64,000 nucleotides of DNA. Source: JAHQVI01 sp963749875. Its GTDB lineage: Bacteria; Pseudomonadota; Alphaproteobacteria; Rhizobiales; Rhodomicrobiaceae. The translations under genes were made by a program, and so were the position numbers. Where the stretch lies: positions 186,001 to 250,000 of the forward strand of contig CAVVOX010000002.1 in the NCBI GenBank assembly GCA_963749875.1. Reading direction: 5' to 3'. The stretch's first letter is position 1; every line of letters starts with the position of its first letter. The notes under the pieces are model-generated. The model had not been told where the DNA came from and searched no databases. It worked only from the letters and a program-made list of their open reading frames with translations. Shown one piece after another: positions 50,942 to 58,104 of this stretch.

Positions 50942-52402
50942 ATGAACCTCGAAGCCAAGACCGAAATCCGCGGCAAGGAACGCTACAAGGCGGGCGTGCT
51001 GAAATATGCCCAGATGGGCTATTGGAACGGCGACTACGAGCCGAAGGACACCGATCTCATCGCACTCTTCCGCATCACGCCGCAGGAGGGCGTCGATCCG
51101 GTCGAAGCGGCCGCCGCCGTTGCCGGCAAGTCCTCCACGGCCACCTGGACCGTAGTGTGGACGGATCGTCTGACGGCTGCCGATCAATATCGCGGCAAGG
51201 CCTACAAGGTCGAACCCGTCCCCGGACAGGAAGGCCAGTATTTCGCCTATGTGGCCTATGACCTCATTCTGTTCGAGCCTGGTTCGATCGCCAATCTGAC
51301 CGCTTCGATCATCGGCAATGTCTTCTCTTTCAAGCCGCTCAAGGCCTGCCGGCTTGAGGATATGCGGCTGCCGGTCGCTTATGTGAAGACGTTCAAAGGT
51401 CCGCCGACCGGCATCGTGGCCGAGCGCGAGCGGCTCGACAAATTCGGCAAGCCGCTGCTCGGCGCCACGACGAAGCCCAAGCTCGGCCTTTCGGGCAAGA
51501 ATTACGGGCGTGTCGTCTATGAGGCGCTGAAGGGCGGGCTCGACTTCGTCAAGGACGACGAGAACATCAACTCGCAGGCCTTTATGCACTGGCGCGACCG
51601 TTTCCTCTACTGCATGGAAGGCGTCAACAAGGCGACCGCGGAGACCGGCGAGGTCAAGGGCCACTATCTCAACATCACCGCCGGGACGATGGAGGAGATG
51701 TACCGGCGCGCCGAATTCGCCAAGGAGCTAGGCTCGGCGGTCGTCATGGTCGATCTGATCATCGGCTGGACGGCCATCCAGTCGATTTCGGAATGGTGCC
51801 GCCAGAACGACATGCTCCTCCACATGCACCGCGCGGGCCACGGCACTTACACCCGCCAGAAGACCCACGGCATTTCCTTCCGCGTGATCGCCAAATGGCT
51901 GAGGCTGGCCGGCGTCGATCATCTCCATGCCGGGACGGCCGTCGGCAAGCTGGAAGGCGACCCGATGACGGTGCAGGGCTATTACAATGTTCTGCGCGAA
52001 CTGAAGAACGATGTGGACCTGCAGCGCGGCATCTTCTTCGAGCAGGATTGGGCGGACACGCTGAGGGTCATGCCGGTCGCCTCGGGCGGCATCCATGCCG
52101 GGCAGATGCACCAGCTTCTCGATCTCTTCGGCGATGACGTGGTGCTGCAATTCGGCGGCGGCACGATCGGCCACCCGATGGGCATTCAGGCCGGCGCCAC
52201 GGCGAACCGGGTCGCGCTCGAGGCCATGGTGCTCGCCCGCAATGAGGGCCGGGACATCAAGACTGAGGGGCCGGAAATCCTCCGCGCGGCGGCCAAATGG
52301 TGCAAGCCGCTCGAAGCCGCCCTCGATGTCTGGGGTGACGTCACCTTCAACTACACCTCGACCGACACGTCGGATTTCGTGCCGACACCGAGCGTCGCCT
52401 AG
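50942..52402 (+). CDS. cbbL: RuBisCO large subunit, form IC (red type)
   Basis: A 486-aa CO2-fixing subunit. Active-site features: GATTKPKLGLSGKNYGR (Lys178, Lys180), carbamylated lysine Lys204 in GGLDFVKDDENIN, HMHRAGHGTYTR and the loop-6 lysine in AGTAVGKLEGD. The N-terminus (KERYKAGVLKYAQMGYW) and the presence of cbbX indicate a red-type form IC enzyme. The fructose-bisphosphate aldolase gene cbbA, often located between cbbT and cbbL, is absent here. The binding site is GAGGAAGGA. Confidence 0.97.
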   Translation: MNLEAKTEIRGKERYKAGVLKYAQMGYWNGDYEPKDTDLIALFRITPQEGVDPVEAAAAVAGKSSTATWTVVWTDRLTAADQYRGKAYKVEPVPGQEGQYFAYVAYDLILFEPGSIANLTASIIGNVFSFKPLKACRLEDMRLPVAYVKTFKGPPTGIVAERERLDKFGKPLLGATTKPKLGLSGKNYGRVVYEALKGGLDFVKDDENINSQAFMHWRDRFLYCMEGVNKATAETGEVKGHYLNITAGTMEEMYRRAEFAKELGSAVVMVDLIIGWTAIQSISEWCRQNDMLLHMHRAGHGTYTRQKTHGISFRVIAKWLRLAGVDHLHAGTAVGKLEGDPMTVQGYYNVLRELKNDVDLQRGIFFEQDWADTLRVMPVASGGIHAGQMHQLLDLFGDDVVLQFGGGTIGHPMGIQAGATANRVALEAMVLARNEGRDIKTEGPEILRAAAKWCKPLEAALDVWGDVTFNYTSTDTSDFVPTPSVA

Positions 52403-52441
52403 GGCGGGATGGAGCAATGCCCGGCAGCCGGGCACATCTTA

Positions 52442-52460
52442 CCTCTCCCAATGGGAGAGG
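52442..52460. terminator. short perfect hairpin between cbbL and cbbS
   Basis: CCTCTCCCA and TGGGAGAGG form a 9-bp stem with a single central base, in the 108-bp gap between cbbL and cbbS. It has no T-run, so a role in mRNA processing or partial attenuation is more likely than termination. It belongs to the CTCTCCC/GGGAGAG repeat class seen at 16990-17185. Confidence 0.5.
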
Positions 52461-52510
52461 GGGCTAAACTGTAGCACGCGCATAGGAACGACAAAAAAGG
52501 ACTTCGACAA

Positions 52511-52900
52511 ATGCGGATTACACAAGGTTGCTTTTCCTTCCTGCCGGATCTCACCGATGAGCAGATCTCGGCCCAGATCGAATATTGCCTGCAGAACGAA
52601 TGGGCGATCGGCGTCGAATATACGGACGATCCCCATCCCCGGAACACCTATTGGGATATGTGGGGCCACCCGATGTTCGACCTGCAGGACGCCAAGGGCG
52701 TGATGATGGAGCTTGAGGACTGCCGCAAGGCGCATCCGGACAGCTACATCCGGATGAACGCCTTCAACTCGACGCGCGGCTGGGAGACGGTGCGTATGTC
52801 CTTCATCGTGAACCGGCCGAAGGAGGAGCCGAAATTTGTGATGACCCGGTCCGACACGCGCGGCCGTTCGCAGCGCTATGGCTGGCAGACGGTGCGCTAG
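52511..52900 (+). CDS. cbbS: RuBisCO small subunit, form I
   Basis: A 129-aa small subunit starting MRITQGCFSFLPDLTDEQIS. Conserved segments are EYTDDPHPRNTYWDMWGHPM and NAFNSTRGWETVRMSF. The C-terminus ends GRSQRYGWQTVR. As I recall them, many red-type small subunits continue roughly ten residues further (SYA...PEG...Y type), so the tail looks slightly short. The stop codon TAG is also the first three bases of double-hairpin repeat f, so the insertion may have set the end of the protein. Confidence 0.94.
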   Translation: MRITQGCFSFLPDLTDEQISAQIEYCLQNEWAIGVEYTDDPHPRNTYWDMWGHPMFDLQDAKGVMMELEDCRKAHPDSYIRMNAFNSTRGWETVRMSFIVNRPKEEPKFVMTRSDTRGRSQRYGWQTVR

Positions 52901-53025
52901 CGCAACGCGCGTCCAAGCATGTCCCCGCGAAGGCGGGGATGGACGTGGGAACAGTTGCGCTCATCTTTTGAAATCGATCAACTTGACCTCGCTCAAGTGA
53001 TTCCAATTGAACGAGGGTTGATCTA
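52898..53025 (+). repeat. 128-bp double-hairpin repeat, copy f
   Basis: Canonical copy from TAGCGCAACGCGCGTCC to GAGGGTTGATCTA. Its first three bases are the stop codon of cbbS and it fills the gap to cbbX, so it lies inside the cbb operon and would be transcribed as two consecutive hairpins between cbbS and cbbX. Confidence 0.9.
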
Positions 53026-53035
53026 GCGCAATGCC

Positions 53036-53983
53036 ATGAGGGAGCCGATGTCCGAGCCCGTGAAGGAACAGACCCAGACGGCCGAGGTGCCCGAAGCGAT
53101 CGATCTGGCCGAGGTCTACAGGGAGTCCGGCGTCGCCGAGGTGCTGGACGAACTCGACCGGGAACTGGTCGGCCTGAAGCCCGTGAAGCAGCGCATTCGC
53201 GAGATTGCGGCGCTGCTGATCGTGGAGCGGGCCCGGAAAACGATGGGCCTCTCTCACGAAACGCCGACGCTGCATATGAGCTTCACCGGCAATCCCGGCA
53301 CCGGCAAGACGACGGTCGCCCTGCGAATGGCCAACATCCTTCACCGGCTCGGCTATATCCGCAAAGGCCATCTCATTTCGGTGACGCGGGACGACCTCGT
53401 CGGCCAGTATATCGGCCACACGGCGCCAAAGACGAAAGAGGTGCTGAAGCGCGCCATGGGCGGCGTGCTGTTCATCGACGAGGCCTATTATCTCTATCGC
53501 CCGGACAATGAACGCGACTACGGCCAGGAAGCGATCGAGATCCTTTTGCAGGTGATGGAGAACAATCGGGAGGATCTGGTCGTCATACTCGCCGGCTATG
53601 CCGACCGGATGGACCGCTTCTTCCAGAGCAATCCGGGATTCCGCTCCCGCATTGCCCATCATATCGACTTCCCCGACTATGACGATGCCGAACTGCTCAG
53701 CATCGCCGAGGCCATGCTTGCGGCGCAGAACTACAAACTCGATGCGGAGGCGCGCGAGGTGATGGCGCGCTATATCGAGCTGCGGCGGCAACAGCCGCAT
53801 TTCGCCAATGCGCGCTCGATCCGCAACGCTCTCGACCGCGCCCGGCTGCGCCAGGCCAACCGCGTCTTCACCAGCGCCCAAGGCCCGGTGACGGCGGATG
53901 ATCTCTCCACGATCCACGCCGAGGATATCCGCGTCAGTCGCGTTTTCACCCTGGGCGTTCCCGATAGCGCCCGCGAGTCCTGA
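53036..53983 (+). CDS. cbbX: red-type RuBisCO activase CbbX
   Basis: A 315-aa AAA+ protein that remodels inhibited red-type RuBisCO by pulling the large-subunit C-terminus. Walker A is FTGNPGTGKTTVALRM, the pore-loop region is GHTAPKTKEVL, Walker B is GVLFIDEAYYLY, and the sensor/arginine region is NPGFRSRIAHHIDFPD. Start at 53036 or 53048 (MSEPVKEQTQ); neither has a strong binding site because the upstream repeat extends to within 10 bp. Confidence 0.94.
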   Translation: MREPMSEPVKEQTQTAEVPEAIDLAEVYRESGVAEVLDELDRELVGLKPVKQRIREIAALLIVERARKTMGLSHETPTLHMSFTGNPGTGKTTVALRMANILHRLGYIRKGHLISVTRDDLVGQYIGHTAPKTKEVLKRAMGGVLFIDEAYYLYRPDNERDYGQEAIEILLQVMENNREDLVVILAGYADRMDRFFQSNPGFRSRIAHHIDFPDYDDAELLSIAEAMLAAQNYKLDAEAREVMARYIELRRQQPHFANARSIRNALDRARLRQANRVFTSAQGPVTADDLSTIHAEDIRVSRVFTLGVPDSARES

Positions 53984-54039
53984 TTGCGCGGTGGCGCTGA
54001 CGCCGGATCAGCTTTGACGGAAACAGGGGCTGCCATATT

Positions 54040-54155
54040 CGTGTCATTGCGAGGAGGCGGAGCCGACGAAGCAATCCATTGACTTTCCGCATCGAAAGCT
54101 CGCGGATTGCCGCGTGGCCTTCGGCCGCTCGCAATGACGGAGGCGGCTCCGTTCC
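54040..54155. repeat. dispersed palindromic repeat (TCATTGCGAGGAGGCGGAGC type), copy 2
   Basis: Inverted copy of the element at 2420-2534. Outer arms TCATTGCGAGG and CTCGCAATGA enclose GCCGACGAAGCAATCCATTG. It occupies the middle of the 338-bp gap between cbbX and the cysteine synthase gene, which contains no gene. Confidence 0.8.
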
Positions 54156-54321
54156 AATTCATTTGATCTGGCATTGGCGCGAGCGGCGCGGGCCGAGCCG
54201 CGTCGTCATTCTGCGGGATCGCAGAGGCGCTTGTTTTCTTTGATCATTCCCCCCGGAATGCCATGACTTGTCCAAAGCGTCTTTTAGCGCGACATTGTCG
54301 CGGTCAGATAAGGAGGCGCGA

Positions 54322-55368
54322 ATGAGCAGATTTCAGAACATCCTGGAAACGGTCGGGAACACGCCCGTCGTGAAAATCAACAAGCTGGCGCCTTCGGGCG
54401 TCAATCTCTTCGTCAAGATCGAAGCCTTCAATCCGCTCGGCTCGGTCAAGGATCGTCTGGCGCTGGGCGTCATCGAGGCTGCGGAGCGGTCCGGTGAGTT
54501 GAAGCCCGGACAAACCGTCATCGAGGCGACGAGCGGCAATACCGGCATCGGCCTCGCGATGGTCTGTGCGCAGAAGGGCTACCCGCTGGTCGTGACGATG
54601 GCGGAGACCTTCAGCGTCGAGCGGCGCAGGCTGATGCGCTTTCTTGGCGCCAAGGTCGTCCTGACACCAGCGGCCGGCCGGGCCGTCGCGATGGTTGACA
54701 AGGCCGTCGAGCTTGCCGAGAAGCATGGCTGGTTCCTGACCCGCCAGTTCGAGAACGAAGCCAATGCCGATTTCCATTCGCGTACGACGGCGCGGGAGAT
54801 CGTCGACGATTTCAAGGGCGAGAAGCTCGACTATTGGGTGACGGGCTACGGCACCGGCGGAACGCTGAAAGGCGTCTCGCGCGTGCTGGCGAAAGAGATG
54901 CCGGACACCAAGATCGTCGTTTGCGAGCCCGAAGATGCACAGCTTCTCGGCAGCGGCGTCGAGCAGGCGCGCAACCCGGATGGGTCGCCCGCCGCCGCGC
55001 ACCCCGCTTTCAAGCCACATCCAATGCAAGGCTGGACACCGGACTTCATCCCGAAGCTGACCGGGGATGCGGTGCAGATGAACGTCATCGACCGCCTTCT
55101 CCACATCCCCGGTCCCGAGGCAATACGCTGCAGCCTCGAACTGGCCCAGAAGGAAGGCATCTTCGTCGGGATTACGTCCGGCGCGACCTTTGCGGGCGCT
55201 CTGCGTGTCTGCGCCGAGGCGCCGGCGGGCGCGAATGTCCTTTGCATGCTTCCCGATACCGGCGAGCGCTATCTGAGCACGCCGCTTTTCGCGGACGTGC
55301 CCGCGGATATGACGGAAGAGGAGCTGAAGATTTCGCGCTCGACCCCGACTGCGCAATTCGAGAGCTGA
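54322..55368 (+). CDS. cysK: cysteine synthase (O-acetylserine sulfhydrylase)
   Basis: A 348-aa PLP enzyme joining sulfide to O-acetylserine. The PLP lysine is Lys43 in NPLGSVKDRLAL; the substrate loop is EATSGNTGIGLAM, and the phosphate loop is GYGTGGTLKGV. Start at 54322 follows AAGGAGGCGCGA; a longer frame starts at 54268. The C-terminus is about 20-30 residues longer than many CysK proteins, with an insert around RNPDGSPAAAHPAFKPHPMQ. Confidence 0.92.
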   Translation: MSRFQNILETVGNTPVVKINKLAPSGVNLFVKIEAFNPLGSVKDRLALGVIEAAERSGELKPGQTVIEATSGNTGIGLAMVCAQKGYPLVVTMAETFSVERRRLMRFLGAKVVLTPAAGRAVAMVDKAVELAEKHGWFLTRQFENEANADFHSRTTAREIVDDFKGEKLDYWVTGYGTGGTLKGVSRVLAKEMPDTKIVVCEPEDAQLLGSGVEQARNPDGSPAAAHPAFKPHPMQGWTPDFIPKLTGDAVQMNVIDRLLHIPGPEAIRCSLELAQKEGIFVGITSGATFAGALRVCAEAPAGANVLCMLPDTGERYLSTPLFADVPADMTEEELKISRSTPTAQFES

Positions 55369-55425
55369 TCACGGCCGGCGCGGGGGAGTCGCTGCGATAA
55401 GCCCCGCGCCCCGCCGTCCCCGGCC

Positions 55426-56169
55426 TTACAAGGCGAAGCCGCCGTCGATCTTGATGTCGCCGCCGGTCATGAAGGCGCTTTCGTCGCTGGCGAGATAGAG
55501 CGCGAGCGAGGCAATTTCCTCCGGCGTGCCCATCCGGCCCATCGGCTGGCGTGCGATGAAAGCGGCACGGTTCTTCTCATAACCGCCCGGCAGCGCCCGC
55601 AGCCGCTCCTCGAGGCTGGGGCTCTGCACCGTGCCGGGGCAGATTGCGTTACAGCGTATGCCCTGGGTGATGTAATCCACCGCGACCGCTTTGGTGAGCC
55701 CGATGACCGCCGCCTTGGTCGTTCCGTAGGCGAACCGGTTCGGGGCGCCTTTCTGGGACGAGGCGACGGATGCTATGTTGATGATCGAGCCGCCGCCCGC
55801 GCGAAGCATCGCCGGCAGGAAGGCGCGGATCGTGCGCCACATCGATTTGACATTGATGTCGAAGGAAAGATCCCAGCTTGCCTCGTCGCAATCGAGGACG
55901 GTGCCCTGATGGACATAGCCGGCGCAGTTGAAAAGCACGTCCACCGCGCCGATGCGCTGCGCGATCGCTTCGACCGCCGCCGTGTCGCGCACGTCGAGAA
56001 GGCTGGTTTCAATGGCGGGATGCGTGGCTCGCAGGGCGGCCAGGCCTTCCTCCGAAATATCGGTCGCGTAGACCCGCGCGCCTTCCTCGGCGAAAGTACG
56101 GGCCGTCGCCGCCCCGATCCCCTGACCCGCCGCCGTCAGAAATGCGGTCTTTCCTTGAAGGCGTCCCAT
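55426..56169 (-). CDS. short-chain dehydrogenase/reductase (2-keto-3-deoxy-sugar-acid dehydrogenase-like)
   Basis: A 247-aa NAD(P)-dependent oxidoreductase. Cofactor motif TAAGQGIGAATAR, NNAG-equivalent FNCAGYVHQG, and catalytic Tyr/Lys in YGTTKAAV. It resembles 2-keto-3-deoxy-L-fuconate dehydrogenase and BDH2-type SDRs; substrate assignment is inference from the sugar-acid neighbourhood. The start at 56169 follows AAAGGAGGATCG. An AAATCGATTT palindrome lies 24 bp upstream. Confidence 0.85.
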   Translation of the reverse strand: MGRLQGKTAFLTAAGQGIGAATARTFAEEGARVYATDISEEGLAALRATHPAIETSLLDVRDTAAVEAIAQRIGAVDVLFNCAGYVHQGTVLDCDEASWDLSFDINVKSMWRTIRAFLPAMLRAGGGSIINIASVASSQKGAPNRFAYGTTKAAVIGLTKAVAVDYITQGIRCNAICPGTVQSPSLEERLRALPGGYEKNRAAFIARQPMGRMGTPEEIASLALYLASDESAFMTGGDIKIDGGFAL

Positions 56170-56192
56170 CGATCCTCCTTTGCAGCTTTGTG

Positions 56193-56205
56193 AAATCGAT
56201 TTAAG
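56193..56205. promoter_or_regulatory. candidate operator (AAATCGATTTAAG), copy 1
   Basis: The palindrome AAATCGATTT with following AAG is repeated upstream of the SDR/dehydratase pair at 58029-58040 (12 identical bases, AATCGATTTAAG). Its position just upstream of the SDR start and the central CG fit a LacI- or GntR-type repressor site. Confidence 0.55.
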
Positions 56206-56304
56206 GAAAGACACCCGCCAAGGGCAAGAAAATCAATTCGAGGACCGGATGCAGCAGGGTTTGAAGGCAAGAACGGGCGGCGGCACAGGCCCGGCGCCAG
56301 CCGC

Positions 56305-57225
56305 GTGAGTATCGCTCCCATAGAAGACCGGCGCATGACTGCGATAGCGTTTATGCTAGTGGCCAGCCTGATGTTCACTGGGATCGATACCTGCGCGAAG
56401 TGGCTCGTTCTCGCGGGCGTGCCGGCCTTCACCGTCGTATTCGTGCGCTATTTCACTCACCTGTCGCTCGTCACGACGCTATCCCTGCCGTCACAGCGGC
56501 GCAGGCTGTTTTCGACGGGAAAGCCTTGGCTCGAAGCCGCGCGCGGCGCAAGCCTCCTGGGCGCGACGATCTGCAATTTCGAAGCGGTCCGCTTCCTGCC
56601 GCTGACGCTGACTGCGGCGATTCTGTTCACCGTGCCGCTCTGGATCTGCGCGCTGTCAATTCCGATCCTCGGTGAGCGTGTCGGCATCAGGCGCTGGGTG
56701 GCGATCCTGGTCGGGCTTTGCGGCGCGATCATCGCATCGCGGCCCTGGAGCGCGGAGTTCCACTGGGCGGTGCTGTTCTCGTTCGGCGCAGCGCTCTGCA
56801 CCGCCTTCTATTCCATCCTCACCCGGTTGCTCGCGGGCGTCGACGCCACATCGACTCAGCAATTCTATGCGGCGATGTTCGCTACGCTGGGCATCGCACC
56901 GATCGCGCTTCTGAACTGGGGCTGGCCCGCCGCCGCCGTCGACTGGCTGGCCTTTGCGCTGATCGGCCTGTTCGGCTGGACCGGCCATCAGTTCCTGACC
57001 ATTGCGCATCGCTACGCGCCCGCCTCGGCGCTTGCGCCGTTCATGTACGCCCAGATGATCTATATGACTGCATCGAGCTGGATCGTGTTCCACACGCCGC
57101 CCGATGGCTGGGTGCTGACCGGCGCCGCCATTGTGCTGGGGGCCGGCTTCTATGTCTGGCTGCGCGAGCGCCAGCTTGCCAAGACGGGAAGGACGCAGCT
57201 CACGGGCGGCGAAGCGGTCCCATAA
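56305..57225 (+). CDS. EamA/DMT-family transporter
   Basis: A 306-aa inner-membrane protein with about ten transmembrane helices in two EamA halves (MTAIAFMLVASLMFTGIDTC... and AVLFSFGAALCTAFYSILTR...). The frame opens with GTG at 56305; an ATG at 56335 (MTAIAFML) is an equally good start. The family exports or imports small metabolites; here it may move a sugar acid or its product. It is convergent with the second SDR gene. Confidence 0.87.
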   Translation: MSIAPIEDRRMTAIAFMLVASLMFTGIDTCAKWLVLAGVPAFTVVFVRYFTHLSLVTTLSLPSQRRRLFSTGKPWLEAARGASLLGATICNFEAVRFLPLTLTAAILFTVPLWICALSIPILGERVGIRRWVAILVGLCGAIIASRPWSAEFHWAVLFSFGAALCTAFYSILTRLLAGVDATSTQQFYAAMFATLGIAPIALLNWGWPAAAVDWLAFALIGLFGWTGHQFLTIAHRYAPASALAPFMYAQMIYMTASSWIVFHTPPDGWVLTGAAIVLGAGFYVWLRERQLAKTGRTQLTGGEAVP

Positions 57226-57232
57226 TGCCGCG

Positions 57233-57973
57233 TCAATAGGTCGCCCGGCCGCCGGACAGGTCGAACACGCCGCCGGTCGTAAAACTGCATTCCGCCGAGC
57301 ACAGCCAGGCGATCATCGCGGCAACCTCGTCCACCTCGACGAAACGCCCGCGCGGGATTTTCGAAAGCATGTAGCCGATATGTTCCTCGGTCATCTGGTC
57401 GAAGATCGCGGTGCGCGCGGCCGCCGGCGTGACGCAATTGACCGCGATGTCGTGACCGGCGAGCTCCTTGCCCAGCGATTTGGTCAGCGCGATCACGCCG
57501 GCCTTTGCCGCCGAATAGGCGCAGGCATTCGGATTGCCCTCCTTGCCGGCGATGGAGGCGACGTTCACGACGCGCCCATAGCCTTCAGCGGTCATCAGCG
57601 GCGTGACCGCCTTCAGGCAATGAAACACGCTGTCCAGGTCGATTGCGAGCACCCGCCGCCATTCCTCGACCGGATAGTCCGCGAGGGTCGTGTTCATGCC
57701 CGCAATGCCGGCATTGTTCACGAGGATGTCGATCCGCCCCATCTCGGCGGCGGTCCGTTCGGCGGCGGCGCGGACGGCCTCCCAATCGCTGAGATCGACC
57801 TCGACGAGCCCCGCGCCGATCTCGCCCGCGGTCTTGGCGGCGAGATCCTTGTCGCGGTCCCAGATGGTGACGCGCGCCCGGCTCGCGATCAGACGTTCCG
57901 CCACGGCCCGGCCGATGCCTTGCGCTCCGCCCGTCACCACCGCCTGCCGTCCTTCGAGATCAATCCGGTTCAT
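57233..57973 (-). CDS. short-chain dehydrogenase/reductase
   Basis: A 246-aa SDR: cofactor motif VTGGAQGIGRAVAE, VNNAGIAGMNT, catalytic Ser in NVASIAGKEGN and Tyr/Lys in AYSAAKAGVI. The start at 57973 follows GGAGGAACGGA. It is divergent from the IlvD/Edd dehydratase with 131 bp between, sharing the candidate operator. It probably oxidises a sugar or sugar acid. Confidence 0.88.
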   Translation of the reverse strand: MNRIDLEGRQAVVTGGAQGIGRAVAERLIASRARVTIWDRDKDLAAKTAGEIGAGLVEVDLSDWEAVRAAAERTAAEMGRIDILVNNAGIAGMNTTLADYPVEEWRRVLAIDLDSVFHCLKAVTPLMTAEGYGRVVNVASIAGKEGNPNACAYSAAKAGVIALTKSLGKELAGHDIAVNCVTPAAARTAIFDQMTEEHIGYMLSKIPRGRFVEVDEVAAMIAWLCSAECSFTTGGVFDLSGGRATY

Positions 57974-58025
57974 TCCGTTCCTCCGAGCTATTGCAGCGCA
58001 GCTTGACCCGCTTCGCGCGCGACAG

Positions 58026-58040
58026 TTTAATCGATTTAAG
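58026..58040. promoter_or_regulatory. candidate operator (TTTAATCGATTTAAG), copy 2
   Basis: The near-palindrome TTTAATCGATTTAA lies in the divergent gap between the second SDR and the dehydratase genes. It shares 12 identical bases with the site at 56193-56205, so one regulator may control both transcription units. Confidence 0.6.
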
Positions 58041-58104
58041 TACCGCGGGAGGAATGGCGCAATATGCTCTAACATCCCCGGACGAATCGGATCTGGGAGG
58101 AACG

